A stretch of DNA of 19,369 nucleotides from assembly GCA_051880395.1 (NCBI GenBank), contig JBJENW010000093.1, positions 1 to 19,369 of the forward strand, in the 5' to 3' direction. The translations under genes and the position numbers were made by a program. Shown in pieces: positions 1 through 8,337 of the stretch. Source of the DNA: JBJENW01 sp051880395 (GTDB taxonomy: Bacteria; Bacillota; Clostridia; Lachnospirales; Lachnospiraceae). Below the pieces are notes generated by a model, which was not told the DNA's origin, searched no databases, and worked only from the letters and a program-made list of their open reading frames with translations. Positions within the stretch are counted from its first letter, which is position 1. Each line of letters opens with the position of its first letter.

Positions 1-82
1 CCCGGTTGAGATATTTTTCGCCCTCCAAAAAAGTAGTGGGCAGATGAACGTAGTGATTAGTCCGACAAATAGAAATTTTGTA

Positions 83-1159
83 TTATTTGCAGACGCGGTT
101 TCGTCCGTTTTCTTTTGCGCGATATAGGGCGGCATCTGCTTTTTCAAACCATGTCCGTGCATCGGAAAATGATGGATCAAAAGCAGCTGCTCCAATGCTT
201 AGCGTAAAATGGCAGGGACCTTTTTCTACCTGAAAGGTGGTATCTTCAAACTGTTTTCGAATCTGTTCGGCACATTGCAATGCGTCTTCGAAAGGAAGAT
301 TCGTAAAGATAATTGCAAATTCTTCCCCACCATAGCGGGCGCAGAATCCTCTTGGATTTACAGAAGTCAGGATCTCTGCAACAGTACAGATGACTTTATC
401 TCCAAAAACATGACCATATGTGTCGTTCACCAGTTTAAAATGATCAATATCCATGACCAAAAGCGCAGCCGGAAGTTGTTTTTTGATCATTGCCTGTCGG
501 GTTGATTCTAATTCGTCATAAAAAAGTTTATGGTTATACAATCCTGTCATAGAGTCATAATTTCCTTTTTTTTCCACAATTTCCACATAGGCCTGCATAT
601 GTTGGATCAAAAATAATTCCACGAGGATGCTTCCAATAAAAATGGAAATATTGATAAAACTGTTTAGCGGTGGAAGATAAATGGAATGCGGGTAAAAATA
701 CAATTCGTACATCACATAAATAAAAATACAGATCACAAGCTGCAGCCAGGTCATCAGTTGATTTTTATAGAGCGAGGTAATGAACAGCGGCACCATCAAA
801 AGCATGACCATCATTTGAACACTCGTATGAATCCAGATCGCAGCAGCACAAAACGAGCTGATAACAAAAATCGTGGTCAACGAAGTCTGAATTCTTCGAA
901 AATTATTTTTTTTCAGATGATGATAGACATCCGCGATTATCAATGCGAGCATCATCAGACCGCTTGGTTTTATGATAAAAAGCCAGAAGTAGCGTAGACG
1001 CCCGCATTCCGGATTTGGTTTATAAAATAAAAATAACAGGAATTCAATTAAAAAAGTGACTAGCCAGATTTTTCGAAAAGCAATAAGCGTAATTCGAAAC
1101 CAGTCGTCAAATTCTTGTTTTGTAATACGATCTTTGATTTGTAAATTTTTCACTTTCAT
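83..1159 (-). CDS. Membrane-bound diguanylate cyclase (GGDEF protein)
   Basis: This is a predicted inner-membrane enzyme that makes cyclic di-GMP from two GTP. The N-terminal ~190 residues hold about six hydrophobic segments (roughly residues 24-46, 57-77, 92-110, 115-131, 137-156 and 168-187). A GGDEF domain follows (about 200-355), with DSMTGLYNH at its start, DIDHFK near 237-242 and the signature GGEEF at 277-281. E replaces the third-position D, which is common in active enzymes. The RxxD inhibitory site that normally lies just before the signature is absent: the matching positions are N and G, so product inhibition may be lost. I chose the ATG at 1159 because GGGAG lies 8 bases before it; an in-frame TTG at 1174 sits on that ribosome binding site. 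The gene stands alone and diverges from the cellulase. The N-terminal sensor family is not recognised. Confidence 0.93.
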   Translation of the reverse strand: MKVKNLQIKDRITKQEFDDWFRITLIAFRKIWLVTFLIEFLLFLFYKPNPECGRLRYFWLFIIKPSGLMMLALIIADVYHHLKKNNFRRIQTSLTTIFVISSFCAAAIWIHTSVQMMVMLLMVPLFITSLYKNQLMTWLQLVICIFIYVMYELYFYPHSIYLPPLNSFINISIFIGSILVELFLIQHMQAYVEIVEKKGNYDSMTGLYNHKLFYDELESTRQAMIKKQLPAALLVMDIDHFKLVNDTYGHVFGDKVICTVAEILTSVNPRGFCARYGGEEFAIIFTNLPFEDALQCAEQIRKQFEDTTFQVEKGPCHFTLSIGAAAFDPSFSDARTWFEKADAALYRAKENGRNRVCK

Positions 1160-1207
1160 GACATACACTCCCAAAAAAATAGATATAAAGTACTATTTAC
1201 ATACAAT

Positions 1208-1235
1208 ATTATACTCTTTTGTGTGAAAATTACAA
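1208..1235 (-). promoter_or_regulatory. Likely sigma-A promoter of the diguanylate cyclase gene
   Basis: Read on the minus strand, TTGTAA (1235-1230) and TATAAT (1213-1208) are separated by 16 bases. The -10 is perfect and the -35 is partial. It lies about 50 bases before the chosen start codon. Confidence 0.55.
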
Positions 1236-1332
1236 GATTCTTTTTGTATTGATGCACTTCGTTTTTACTTTACGTTCATGCATTGCGCTTTATGTGGGCG
1301 TTAGTTTTTTTGATATTGTTGCAAAATAAGGA

Positions 1333-1361
1333 TTGAAAAGCGTTGAAAAACACATTATAAT
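1333..1361 (+). promoter_or_regulatory. Likely sigma-A promoter of the cellulase gene
   Basis: TTGAAA (1333-1338) and TATAAT (1356-1361) are separated by exactly 17 bases, about 70 bases before the cellulase start. Together with the promoter at 1208-1235 this gives a back-to-back divergent intergenic region. I see no obvious operator or riboswitch in the rest of 1160-1430. Confidence 0.7.
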
Positions 1362-1430
1362 AAAAATGGTATGTATTATGTAACCTATGGGTGCGTAAGT
1401 GTCCTGATATAAACAAAAAAAGGAAGGAAA

Positions 1431-4400
1431 ATGAAAATGGGTAAAAACAGGAAAAAGAAAAACTGGAACGCTTTCATGAAACGGGTGACAGCCACAACGC
1501 TTGCAGCGGTTGTAGGCATAAGTGGCTTTTCTTCGTTTGGTACTCTAATGACGGTGAAAGCAGCCGAAAAGGCGGATTCGACAGGGGCAGATACTTCGTC
1601 GTCGACCGAAGAGCCGAAATATGATCCGAACATCCCGGAAGGTTCCGGACTGGATTACGATTATGCAAGAGCATTGCAGTATTCGATGTATTTTTATGAT
1701 GGAAACATGTGTGGAACCGGCGTTAGTGAGAATAGCCAGTTCTCATGGCGAGGAGACTGTCATACATATGATGCAGAGGTACCGTTGCAACCGATGAATG
1801 AAAAGGAAGTCGGTACAAATCTTTCACAGGAATTTATTGACGAATACAGAGATGTATTAGATCCGGATGGGGACGGATGCGTTGATGTTTCTGGTGGATT
1901 CCACGATGCTGGAGACCATGTGAAATTTGGTATGCCGGAAAATTATACGGCAGCGACTCTTGGCTGGGGATACTACGAATTCCGTGATTCTTATACAAAA
2001 CTGGGACAGGATTCTCATATTGAGACAATCTTACGTTATTTTAACGATTATTTGATGAAATGCACATTTCGTGATAAAAAAGGCGATGTCATCGCACACT
2101 GTTATCAGGTCGGAGACGGAGACATAGATCATGCTTACTGGGAGGCTCCGGAGGTCGATTCCATGGCGCGTCCTGCGTATTTTCTGACGGTAGATAAGCC
2201 ACAGACGGATTATGTAGTATCTGCCGCTGCATCCTTGACGATCAACTACTTAAATTTCAAAGATACCGATCCGAAATATGCCGAAAAATCGCTGGATTAT
2301 GCGAAGGCACTCTGGAAATTTGCTAATACGCATGAAAAGCAGCTTTCCGATAACGGAGACGGTCCAAAGGCTTACTATTATTCAAACAAATGGGAAGATG
2401 ATTACTGCTGGGCAGGTGCATGGTTGTATAAGGCGACCGAAGATGTAGAATATCTGAATCAGATTCTGCCACACATTGATTATTATGCACCGTCCGGCTG
2501 GGCATATTGCTGGAATGATACCTGGAGCGGCGTGGCAACTTTGCTCGGAGAGATCGATTTAGAACATCCGGAGCTCGATCTGCAGAATATGTACCGTGAG
2601 GTACAGGGAAAGACGCAGTACGAATCTGCCGATTTCTGGGAGCAGGTAGAAAAAGCCATTGATACATGGATGACGCATTATACGACACCGGGCGGCTATG
2701 CCTTTTTAAATGTGTGGGGGTCAGCGCGTTACAACACGTCCATGCAGATGGTGACATTGATCTATGAAAAATATCATAATAACGGAACCCCGTCGAAATA
2801 TGCACAGTGGGCAGAGTCCCAGATGAAATATCTGATGGGAAATAACAAACTGCACAGATGTTATATCGTTGGATATAATCAGCATTCCGTGCGCTATCCG
2901 CATCACCGTGCGGCATCCGGTCTTTTGATGGCAGAGGATACCAGAGAACAGAAACATGTTCTGTTTGGCGCATTGGCCGGTGGACCGGATGGAAAAGACG
3001 ACCACCACGATACCACAAACGATTGGGTATACAATGAGGTGACCATCGATTACAATGCAGCGTTTGTCGGAGCCTGCGCCGGTCTGTATCATTTCTTCGG
3101 AACGGATGAGATGGCAGTCACCGAAAATTTCCCGCCGGCAGAGATCCCGAAAGAGGATGAGAGCGGAAATGGCGGAAAAGGTTACTGGGTAGAAGCGTTT
3201 GCTGTGGATGATCTGTCAACAGACGGAGCAAAAGCAGGCGTGACGAAAATTTCGTTAAAAGTGATGACTAGTGAGCCAGAGGCAAGAAAAGACATTTCCG
3301 TTCGATATTTCTTTAACACATCAGAGGTAGCAAATGTTGACGGACTGGAAGTGAAGGACCTGTATGATCAGGCAAGGGCAGAAGTGGAAGGATTTGACGG
3401 CGCGACGATTAAAGGACCAATCAAATATGATAAATTAGAAGATACATATTATGCTGAAATCAAGTGGGATGGGTATGCAATTGCAAATTCTGGTAAAAAA
3501 TATCAATTCCGCATGGGAATGTACTGGGGGGATACATGGGATCCGACGAATGATTACAGTTACCAGAATCTGCCAGTACTGACGGATAATGAAATGTTTG
3601 AAAACGGAAATGAAGTACCGACAGATCGAATTTGTGTCTATGCGGATGGTACGTTGGTTGGCGGCGTTGAACCGGATGGTACGACACCGAATGGAGAAAA
3701 GCAGGATCAGTCGGGGGATCAAACGGAGAAAGAAATTCCGGTTACGAACATTACGTTCCGAGAGCATGAACGAACCATGAAAATTGGAGATACTTTCACC
3801 CCGATGGTAACGGTGATACCAAAAAATGCGACGAATCCAAAATTAACATGGACATCTTCGGATGACTCAATTGCAACGGTGGAAGATGGTAAAATTACTG
3901 CATTAAAGCAGGGCGAAGCAGTCATCACAGCAACCTCTGCAGACGGGAAAAAATCTGCGATCTGCAAGATCACGGTAAAAGGAAACGAAGAACAGCCTTC
4001 GGAAGGAACGCCGTCTGGTTCGACCAAACCTTCTTCGGTCACAGAGCCATCCAAAGGATCAACAGAAAAACCGTCGGCTAAACCATCCAGCCAGGATCCG
4101 GAGACGGGAAGTCAGCCATCACAGGGGTCTTCAAAACCGTCAGCAGGAAGCCAGCCGTCGCAAGGGACATCGGGCCCGTCAGCAGGCAGTCGGCCGTCGC
4201 AGGGTTCCTCAAAACCGTCAGCAGGAAGTCAGCCGTCACAAGGAACATCGGGCCCATCTGCAGGTACTCAGCCGTCAGAGGGCACAGAGCCTTCCGATGA
4301 ACCGCAGGGAGGATCGGATGTACCGGTCACGGATATTGAACTGAGTGAAAAAGTAAAAGTACTCAAAATAGGGGAAACCTTTACATTAAAAGCCAACGTG

Positions 4401-5690
4401 ATTCCGTCCAATGCGACAGAGAAAAGTCTGGCCTGGAAATTAGAGGATGCCTCTTATATCAGCTTAAAAGACAATGGCGTGATCACAGCATTAAAAGAAG
4501 GACAATCCAAAGTCACAGTTACCTCGGCAGACGGAACCGTATCGAGAAGTTGTCTGGTCATTGTGACAGGAAAAGAAGAGGATCCGTCGGAAGGCGGTTC
4601 ATCCGCATCCGGCTCGTCTGATTCCGAAAAGGTTCCGGTAAAAGATCTTACATTAAATGAGACGTTCCGCGCGATGTCTGTTGGAGATAATTTACAGTTG
4701 ATTCCGACAATCGAACCATCCAATGCGACGAACAAAGAAGTCCAGTATCATTCGACAAATGAATCCGTAGCAAGAGTGGATAAAAACGGTCTGGTTACGA
4801 TTGTTGGTGTTGGGGATGCGGATATTGTTGTGACGACCGTAGATGGCTCCATATCGAAAAAATGCAGCATTACCGTTCCAGATGAAGATGAAACGGTTCA
4901 TGTAAAGGGACTGGAATTCGTGGAATCGCAGGTTACGATGACCGTCGGTGAAACAAAGAGTTTCCAATACAAAGTGACACCGGCGAATGCAGATACCAGT
5001 GAATTACAATGGCACAGCACAGATGAAAATGTTGTGGCATTTACAAAAACAGGAGAGGCAAGAGCGCTTCAAAGCGGTCAGGTGATCATTACGATTCAAA
5101 ATGCAAATGCAACGGTTTATGCATCCTGCCTTGTCACGGTAAAAGAAGCAGCAGCGAAGCCGACGAGTATTTCTTTGAATAAAGGAAATTTCACAACTAC
5201 CGTCGGTTCTTCCGTTACGATCACGGCAACTGTTAAGCCATCTAAAGCAACGCAGACGGTTGGCTTTAAGAGTAGTAACAGTAACGTGCTGAAAATATCC
5301 TCTTACACGACAAAGAGCGCAAAACTGCAGGCAAAAGCACCAGGTACGGTAACTATTACGGTTTATGCGAAAGGTGCGACAAGTGTAACAAAAAAAATCA
5401 CTGTAAAAGTAAAACCGGCAAAAGTAACCGGTTTAAAGAAAAAAGCGGTCAGCAGCAAGAGCGTGAAACTGACCTGGAAAAAGCAGAGCGGGGTCAGTGG
5501 CTATGAAGTTTATTGTTACGATCCGAAAAAGAAGAAGTATTGTCGCTATAAGAGGGTAAAAACGAATACGATCACTGTAGGAAAGCTGAGAGCAAAAACA
5601 ACTTATAAATTTAAAGTACGTGCATACAAAAATAGTGGCTCTACATTATACGGTTCTTATTCCCCTGAATTGAAAATTAAGACAAAATAA
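1431..5690 (+). CDS. Secreted multidomain family 9 endoglucanase (GH9-CBM3-Ig-like-Fn3)
   Basis: A 1419-residue secreted cellulase, predicted to cleave beta-1,4-glucan by the inverting GH9 mechanism. It begins with a basic stretch and a hydrophobic signal peptide ending near VKA-A (residue ~44). The GH9 domain spans about 50-560: GGFHDAGDH near 155-163 carries the catalytic-base Asp pair, PHHR is near 490, and YNEV near 534-537 holds the acid Glu536. Residues ~583-750 resemble the CBM3c module usually fused behind GH9 (WDPTNDYSYQ and a closing VYADGTLVGGVEPDG). Five Big_2-type Ig-like repeats follow, at about 769-852, 964-1047, 1069-1153, 1157-1240 and 1243-1328. A Ser/Pro/Gly linker separates the first from the second, and a Lys/Tyr-rich Fn3-like domain (1330-1419) ends the protein. 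No dockerin, SLH or LPXTG motif is visible, so attachment to the cell is unclear. AGGAAGG lies 3 bases before this ATG; the ATG at 1437 has better spacing and is a reasonable alternative. Confidence 0.96.
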   Translation: MKMGKNRKKKNWNAFMKRVTATTLAAVVGISGFSSFGTLMTVKAAEKADSTGADTSSSTEEPKYDPNIPEGSGLDYDYARALQYSMYFYDGNMCGTGVSENSQFSWRGDCHTYDAEVPLQPMNEKEVGTNLSQEFIDEYRDVLDPDGDGCVDVSGGFHDAGDHVKFGMPENYTAATLGWGYYEFRDSYTKLGQDSHIETILRYFNDYLMKCTFRDKKGDVIAHCYQVGDGDIDHAYWEAPEVDSMARPAYFLTVDKPQTDYVVSAAASLTINYLNFKDTDPKYAEKSLDYAKALWKFANTHEKQLSDNGDGPKAYYYSNKWEDDYCWAGAWLYKATEDVEYLNQILPHIDYYAPSGWAYCWNDTWSGVATLLGEIDLEHPELDLQNMYREVQGKTQYESADFWEQVEKAIDTWMTHYTTPGGYAFLNVWGSARYNTSMQMVTLIYEKYHNNGTPSKYAQWAESQMKYLMGNNKLHRCYIVGYNQHSVRYPHHRAASGLLMAEDTREQKHVLFGALAGGPDGKDDHHDTTNDWVYNEVTIDYNAAFVGACAGLYHFFGTDEMAVTENFPPAEIPKEDESGNGGKGYWVEAFAVDDLSTDGAKAGVTKISLKVMTSEPEARKDISVRYFFNTSEVANVDGLEVKDLYDQARAEVEGFDGATIKGPIKYDKLEDTYYAEIKWDGYAIANSGKKYQFRMGMYWGDTWDPTNDYSYQNLPVLTDNEMFENGNEVPTDRICVYADGTLVGGVEPDGTTPNGEKQDQSGDQTEKEIPVTNITFREHERTMKIGDTFTPMVTVIPKNATNPKLTWTSSDDSIATVEDGKITALKQGEAVITATSADGKKSAICKITVKGNEEQPSEGTPSGSTKPSSVTEPSKGSTEKPSAKPSSQDPETGSQPSQGSSKPSAGSQPSQGTSGPSAGSRPSQGSSKPSAGSQPSQGTSGPSAGTQPSEGTEPSDEPQGGSDVPVTDIELSEKVKVLKIGETFTLKANVIPSNATEKSLAWKLEDASYISLKDNGVITALKEGQSKVTVTSADGTVSRSCLVIVTGKEEDPSEGGSSASGSSDSEKVPVKDLTLNETFRAMSVGDNLQLIPTIEPSNATNKEVQYHSTNESVARVDKNGLVTIVGVGDADIVVTTVDGSISKKCSITVPDEDETVHVKGLEFVESQVTMTVGETKSFQYKVTPANADTSELQWHSTDENVVAFTKTGEARALQSGQVIITIQNANATVYASCLVTVKEAAAKPTSISLNKGNFTTTVGSSVTITATVKPSKATQTVGFKSSNSNVLKISSYTTKSAKLQAKAPGTVTITVYAKGATSVTKKITVKVKPAKVTGLKKKAVSSKSVKLTWKKQSGVSGYEVYCYDPKKKKYCRYKRVKTNTITVGKLRAKTTYKFKVRAYKNSGSTLYGSYSPELKIKTK
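4107..4301 (+). repeat. Tandem 39-bp repeats encoding the cellulase linker
   Basis: Five in-frame 39-bp units encode 13-residue blocks. Two forms alternate, GSQPSQGSSKPSA (A) and GSQPSQGTSGPSA (B), in the order A-B-A-B-degenerate B, so the array also reads as a 78-bp higher-order repeat. It joins the first and second Ig-like domains and should act as a flexible, possibly glycosylated spacer. Whole-unit changes keep the frame, so copy number may vary between strains. Confidence 0.85.
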
Positions 5691-5698
5691 TTTTGTAC

Positions 5699-5728
5699 AG
5701 CCGGACGGGCAGGAATGCCCGTTCGGCT
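5699..5728 (+). terminator. Hairpin terminator after the cellulase
   Basis: A 13-bp stem (AGCCGGACGGGCA pairing with TGCCCGTTCGGCT, one G-U pair) has a GGAA tetraloop and starts 8 bases after the cellulase stop codon. The following tract (ATTTATTAT) is only moderately U-rich, so termination may be incomplete. Confidence 0.75.
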
Positions 5729-5777
5729 ATTTATTATGTGATAACTTGGAAGCATTTTGTATCAAATCCCGTTTATA

Positions 5778-5800
5778 TTTGATATAATATAAATATCAAA
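5778..5800 (+). promoter_or_regulatory. Inverted repeat over the -10 of the Y-family polymerase gene
   Basis: A perfect 8-bp inverted repeat, TTTGATAT (5778-5785) and ATATCAAA (5793-5800), is separated by 7 bases. It overlaps a consensus -10 (TATAAT, 5783-5788) about 30 bases before the polymerase start codon. No good -35 lies 17 bases upstream. This is what a repressor operator would look like, but the local sequence is AT-rich and such repeats can arise by chance. It does not match the Gram-positive LexA box (CGAAC-N4-GTTCG). Confidence 0.4.
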
Positions 5801-5818
5801 ATACAGGAGCGTGAGAAA

Positions 5819-7084
5819 ATGGAAAAACGATGGTACCTGGCAATCGATTTAAAATCGTTTTATGCTTCGGTGGAGTGCCGGGAGCGTGGTCTGGATCCGA
5901 TGACAACAAATCTTGTGGTGGCGGATCCGGATCGTACAGAAAAAACCATTTGTCTGGCTGTTTCGCCGGCATTAAAGGCGATAGGGATTCCGGGGCGCTG
6001 CCGTGTGTTTGAGTTACCCAAACATGTTTCGTATATCATGGCACCGCCGCGAATGCAGTTGTATATCGATTATTCTGCAGAAATATATGGCATTTATCTA
6101 AAATATCTTTCCAAAGAGGACATCCATGTCTATAGCATAGATGAGATCATCGCAGATGTGACGGATTATCTGCCGATGTACCAGATGACGGCTGAGGAGC
6201 TTGGAATGCAGATCATGGGAGCTGTGTATCAACAGACAGGAATCACAGCGACCTGTGGCATTGGGACAAATATGTATCTGGCAAAAGTAGCATTGGATAT
6301 TATGGCAAAGCATACGAAAAATCATATTGGTATTTTGGATGAGATGACCTATCGAAAAACATTGTGGGATCATAAACCGATTACAGATTTCTGGCGCGTG
6401 GGCAAGGGAATCGCGACACGTCTAAAGCGGTGTGGAATCACAACGATGGGAGAAGTGGCACATGCGGATGAAGATCTGTTGTATCGGATGTTTGGTGTGG
6501 ATGCAGAACTATTGATCGATCATGCATGGGGAGAAGAACCGACACGGATGGCAGATATCAAACAGTACAAATCAAAAGAAAATTCGATCAGCAGTGGGCA
6601 GATGATTGGCTGTAACGCCGATTTTGAAGGAGGTAAGTTGATCGTAAAGGAGATGGCAGATCTTTTAAGCCTTGAACTTGTGGAAAAAGGACTGGTGACA
6701 GATACCGTATCTCTGTATATCAGCTATCCACAGCGTTTGCAGTGTAAGGCAGCAAACGGTACACAACGTATGACAATGACGACAAGTTCGGCAACAAAAT
6801 TGATGGAATGCGCCGTATCGCTTTATGAACGCATCGTGGATCGACACCTGCCGATTCGTAAAATCACGATCACCTATCAAAATGTGGTGGACGAGTGTTA
6901 TCAACAATATGATCTGTTTACCGATCCGGTAAAAGAAGAACGCGAACACAAGTTACAGCAGGCGATGTTAGACATTAAAGGGAAATTTGGAAAAAATGCA
7001 ATTTTAAAAGGAATGAACCTGCAAAAAGGCGCAACAACGATTGAACGAAATCAACAGATCGGAGGACACAGAAGTGGAGAATAA
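5819..7084 (+). CDS. Y-family DNA polymerase (UmuC/DinB-like)
   Basis: A 421-residue translesion DNA polymerase that copies damaged template at low fidelity. AIDLKSFYASVEC (residues ~8-20) is the Y-family N-terminal motif with the metal-binding Asp10. YSIDEIIADVT (~104-114) carries the catalytic Asp-Glu pair. TCGIGTNMYLAKVALD (~143-158) is the usual palm/thumb motif. QYDLF at 363-367 fits a beta-clamp binding pentapeptide near the C-terminus. AGGAG lies 9 bases before the ATG. The 3' end overlaps the next gene, whose YolD-like product is a common partner of Firmicutes UvrX/UmuC-type polymerases. The length and the clamp motif fit the chromosomal or plasmid UmuC-like branch better than a short DinB. 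Confidence 0.93.
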   Translation: MEKRWYLAIDLKSFYASVECRERGLDPMTTNLVVADPDRTEKTICLAVSPALKAIGIPGRCRVFELPKHVSYIMAPPRMQLYIDYSAEIYGIYLKYLSKEDIHVYSIDEIIADVTDYLPMYQMTAEELGMQIMGAVYQQTGITATCGIGTNMYLAKVALDIMAKHTKNHIGILDEMTYRKTLWDHKPITDFWRVGKGIATRLKRCGITTMGEVAHADEDLLYRMFGVDAELLIDHAWGEEPTRMADIKQYKSKENSISSGQMIGCNADFEGGKLIVKEMADLLSLELVEKGLVTDTVSLYISYPQRLQCKAANGTQRMTMTTSSATKLMECAVSLYERIVDRHLPIRKITITYQNVVDECYQQYDLFTDPVKEEREHKLQQAMLDIKGKFGKNAILKGMNLQKGATTIERNQQIGGHRSGE

Positions 7085-7466
7085 AAGGGAGGAATCCTAT
7101 TATATCCGGCCGCAGCCGAAAAAAAAGCGACCGAAAATGGAGCGTGCCATGCGCGCCAAACAGTTCATGCCATTTGCAGCACTGAAAGGCTATTCGCAGG
7201 CGCTTGCTAAAAAAGAAAAAATAGTTGTGGAAAAAATAGAACTTTCCGAAGAACGGGCAGAAGTCCTTGACAGGAAAATGCATAAAATTAAAAAAAATCA
7301 GATTGTCACCGTGATTTATTTTTTCAAGGGAGAATATCTAAAATATACCGGCATGGTATCGAACATCGATCCTGCCGGTCGTACGCTGAAAATTGTTCAA
7401 AACGTGATCCCGTTTGATGATATTTATGAAATCTCAATAGAAGAACATGCAGGGGATGGGGCATGA
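7074..7466 (+). CDS. YolD-like protein, partner of the Y-family polymerase
   Basis: A 130-residue YolD-like family protein. The N-terminal half carries the family block RAKQFMPFAALKGY, followed by a charged helix (roughly 45-70) and a C-terminal beta-rich part (TVIYFFKGEYLKYTGMV). YolD-like genes usually sit beside UmuC/UvrX-type polymerases and have been proposed as UmuD-like regulators, but their biochemistry is poorly known. The start is decided by GGAGG at 7061-7065, 8 bases before GTG 7074. An in-frame TTG at 7041 lies upstream of that site and is not a good start. The first 11 bases overlap the polymerase gene, which points to translational coupling in one operon. Confidence 0.85.
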   Translation: MENKREESYYIRPQPKKKRPKMERAMRAKQFMPFAALKGYSQALAKKEKIVVEKIELSEERAEVLDRKMHKIKKNQIVTVIYFFKGEYLKYTGMVSNIDPAGRTLKIVQNVIPFDDIYEISIEEHAGDGA

Positions 7467-7481
7467 CAGAAGAAATTCATC

Positions 7482-7510
7482 TTGCGAACAGGAATAAAAT
7501 TCTTTATACT
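7482..7510 (+). promoter_or_regulatory. Likely sigma-A promoter of the acyltransferase gene
   Basis: TTGCGA (7482-7487) and TATACT (7505-7510) are separated by 17 bases, about 40 bases before the next start codon. It separates this gene from the polymerase operon; no terminator hairpin is evident in the 84-bp gap. Confidence 0.55.
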
Positions 7511-7550
7511 AGATGAAGAAAAATTTTTAAAACCAGAAAGGAAGTAAATC

Positions 7551-8219
7551 ATGGAAAATGCAAAAATAGAACATCTGTATGATTTGACAAAAACCATCGC
7601 AGCAGAACTGTTTCAAGGAAAAACATACCCGTGGGAGGTTCTGCCGGAAATCGAATCTTTTATATTAAAATTAGGAGCGACACTCGATTTGGAAAAATTT
7701 GAAAAACGCGGAGAAAACATATGGGTGGCAAAGAGCGCGACCGTTGCGCCGACGGCATGCCTGAATGGGCCGCTGATTATCGATGAGGAGGCAGAAATCC
7801 GTCATTGTGCATTTATCCGGGGAAAAGCGATTGTCGGAAAAGGCTGCGTTGTCGGAAATTCGACCGAGTTAAAAAATGTCATTTTGTTTGATTCTGTTCA
7901 AGTGCCACATTATAATTACGTTGGTGATTCTATTCTCGGATACAAATCCCATATGGGTGCAGGTTCGATCACATCAAACGTAAAATCTGACAAAACTCTC
8001 GTAGTTGTCAAAGACGGGGACGAAAAAATCGCAACGGGGCTGAAAAAATTTGGCGCGATGCTTGCAGATCACGTGGAAGTCGGCTGCAATTCCGTTCTCA
8101 ATCCGGGAACCGTCATCGGACGAGATTCAAACGTTTATCCGACTTCATCCGTACGGGGAGTCGTTCATGCACATTCGATTTTTAAGGATGCAGACCATAT
8201 TGTGACAAAAAAAGCATAA
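7551..8219 (+). CDS. Left-handed beta-helix acyltransferase (GlmU C-terminal-like)
   Basis: A 222-residue protein built largely of hexapeptide repeats. Residues ~58-205 contain recurring [LIV]-G-x-x-x-x units, as in IRGKAIVGKGCVVG and VEVGCNSVLNPGTVIG, which fold into a left-handed parallel beta-helix. The segment FDSVQVPHYNYVGDS with GAGSITSNVK closely follows the acetyltransferase half of GlmU (VPHLSYIGD and GAGTITANY in that family), including the His at 120. The uridylyltransferase domain is absent, and the first ~55 residues form a helical cap. It probably transfers an acyl group from acyl-CoA to an amino- or nucleotide-sugar; the substrate cannot be read from sequence. AAAGGAAG precedes the ATG. 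It appears to be a single-gene unit. Confidence 0.88.
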   Translation: MENAKIEHLYDLTKTIAAELFQGKTYPWEVLPEIESFILKLGATLDLEKFEKRGENIWVAKSATVAPTACLNGPLIIDEEAEIRHCAFIRGKAIVGKGCVVGNSTELKNVILFDSVQVPHYNYVGDSILGYKSHMGAGSITSNVKSDKTLVVVKDGDEKIATGLKKFGAMLADHVEVGCNSVLNPGTVIGRDSNVYPTSSVRGVVHAHSIFKDADHIVTKKA

Positions 8220-8337
8220 TTTTTTATCAAAAGTACTAGACGAATCGAAATAAATGTGAGAAAATGATTTCGGTATGTTAAAACTCTAACAAAATAGAGG
8301 ACATCTTATTATTCATTTATCTGAAAGGAGTCTTATA

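Noticed and set aside
1..82. Possible start or end of another gene at the left edge
   Set aside because: No reading frame with initiation signals and no hairpin is visible in these 82 bases.
2323..3018. Long minus-strand reading frame (231 codons) inside the cellulase gene
   Set aside because: It lies wholly opposite the well-supported GH9 catalytic domain, has no ribosome binding site, and its translation is low-complexity and unlike a folded protein.
3719..4054. Minus-strand reading frame opposite the first Ig-like domain
   Set aside because: It mirrors the repetitive codon pattern of the cellulase Ig-like repeat and linker; no initiation signals.
7041..7073. Upstream TTG start for the YolD-like protein
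   Set aside because: The ribosome binding site GGAGG at 7061-7065 lies downstream of it and serves GTG 7074.
8276..8291. TGTTA/TAACA inverted repeat before the Fe-S scaffold gene
   Set aside because: Only five paired bases, no clear promoter hexamers around it; not distinguishable from chance.
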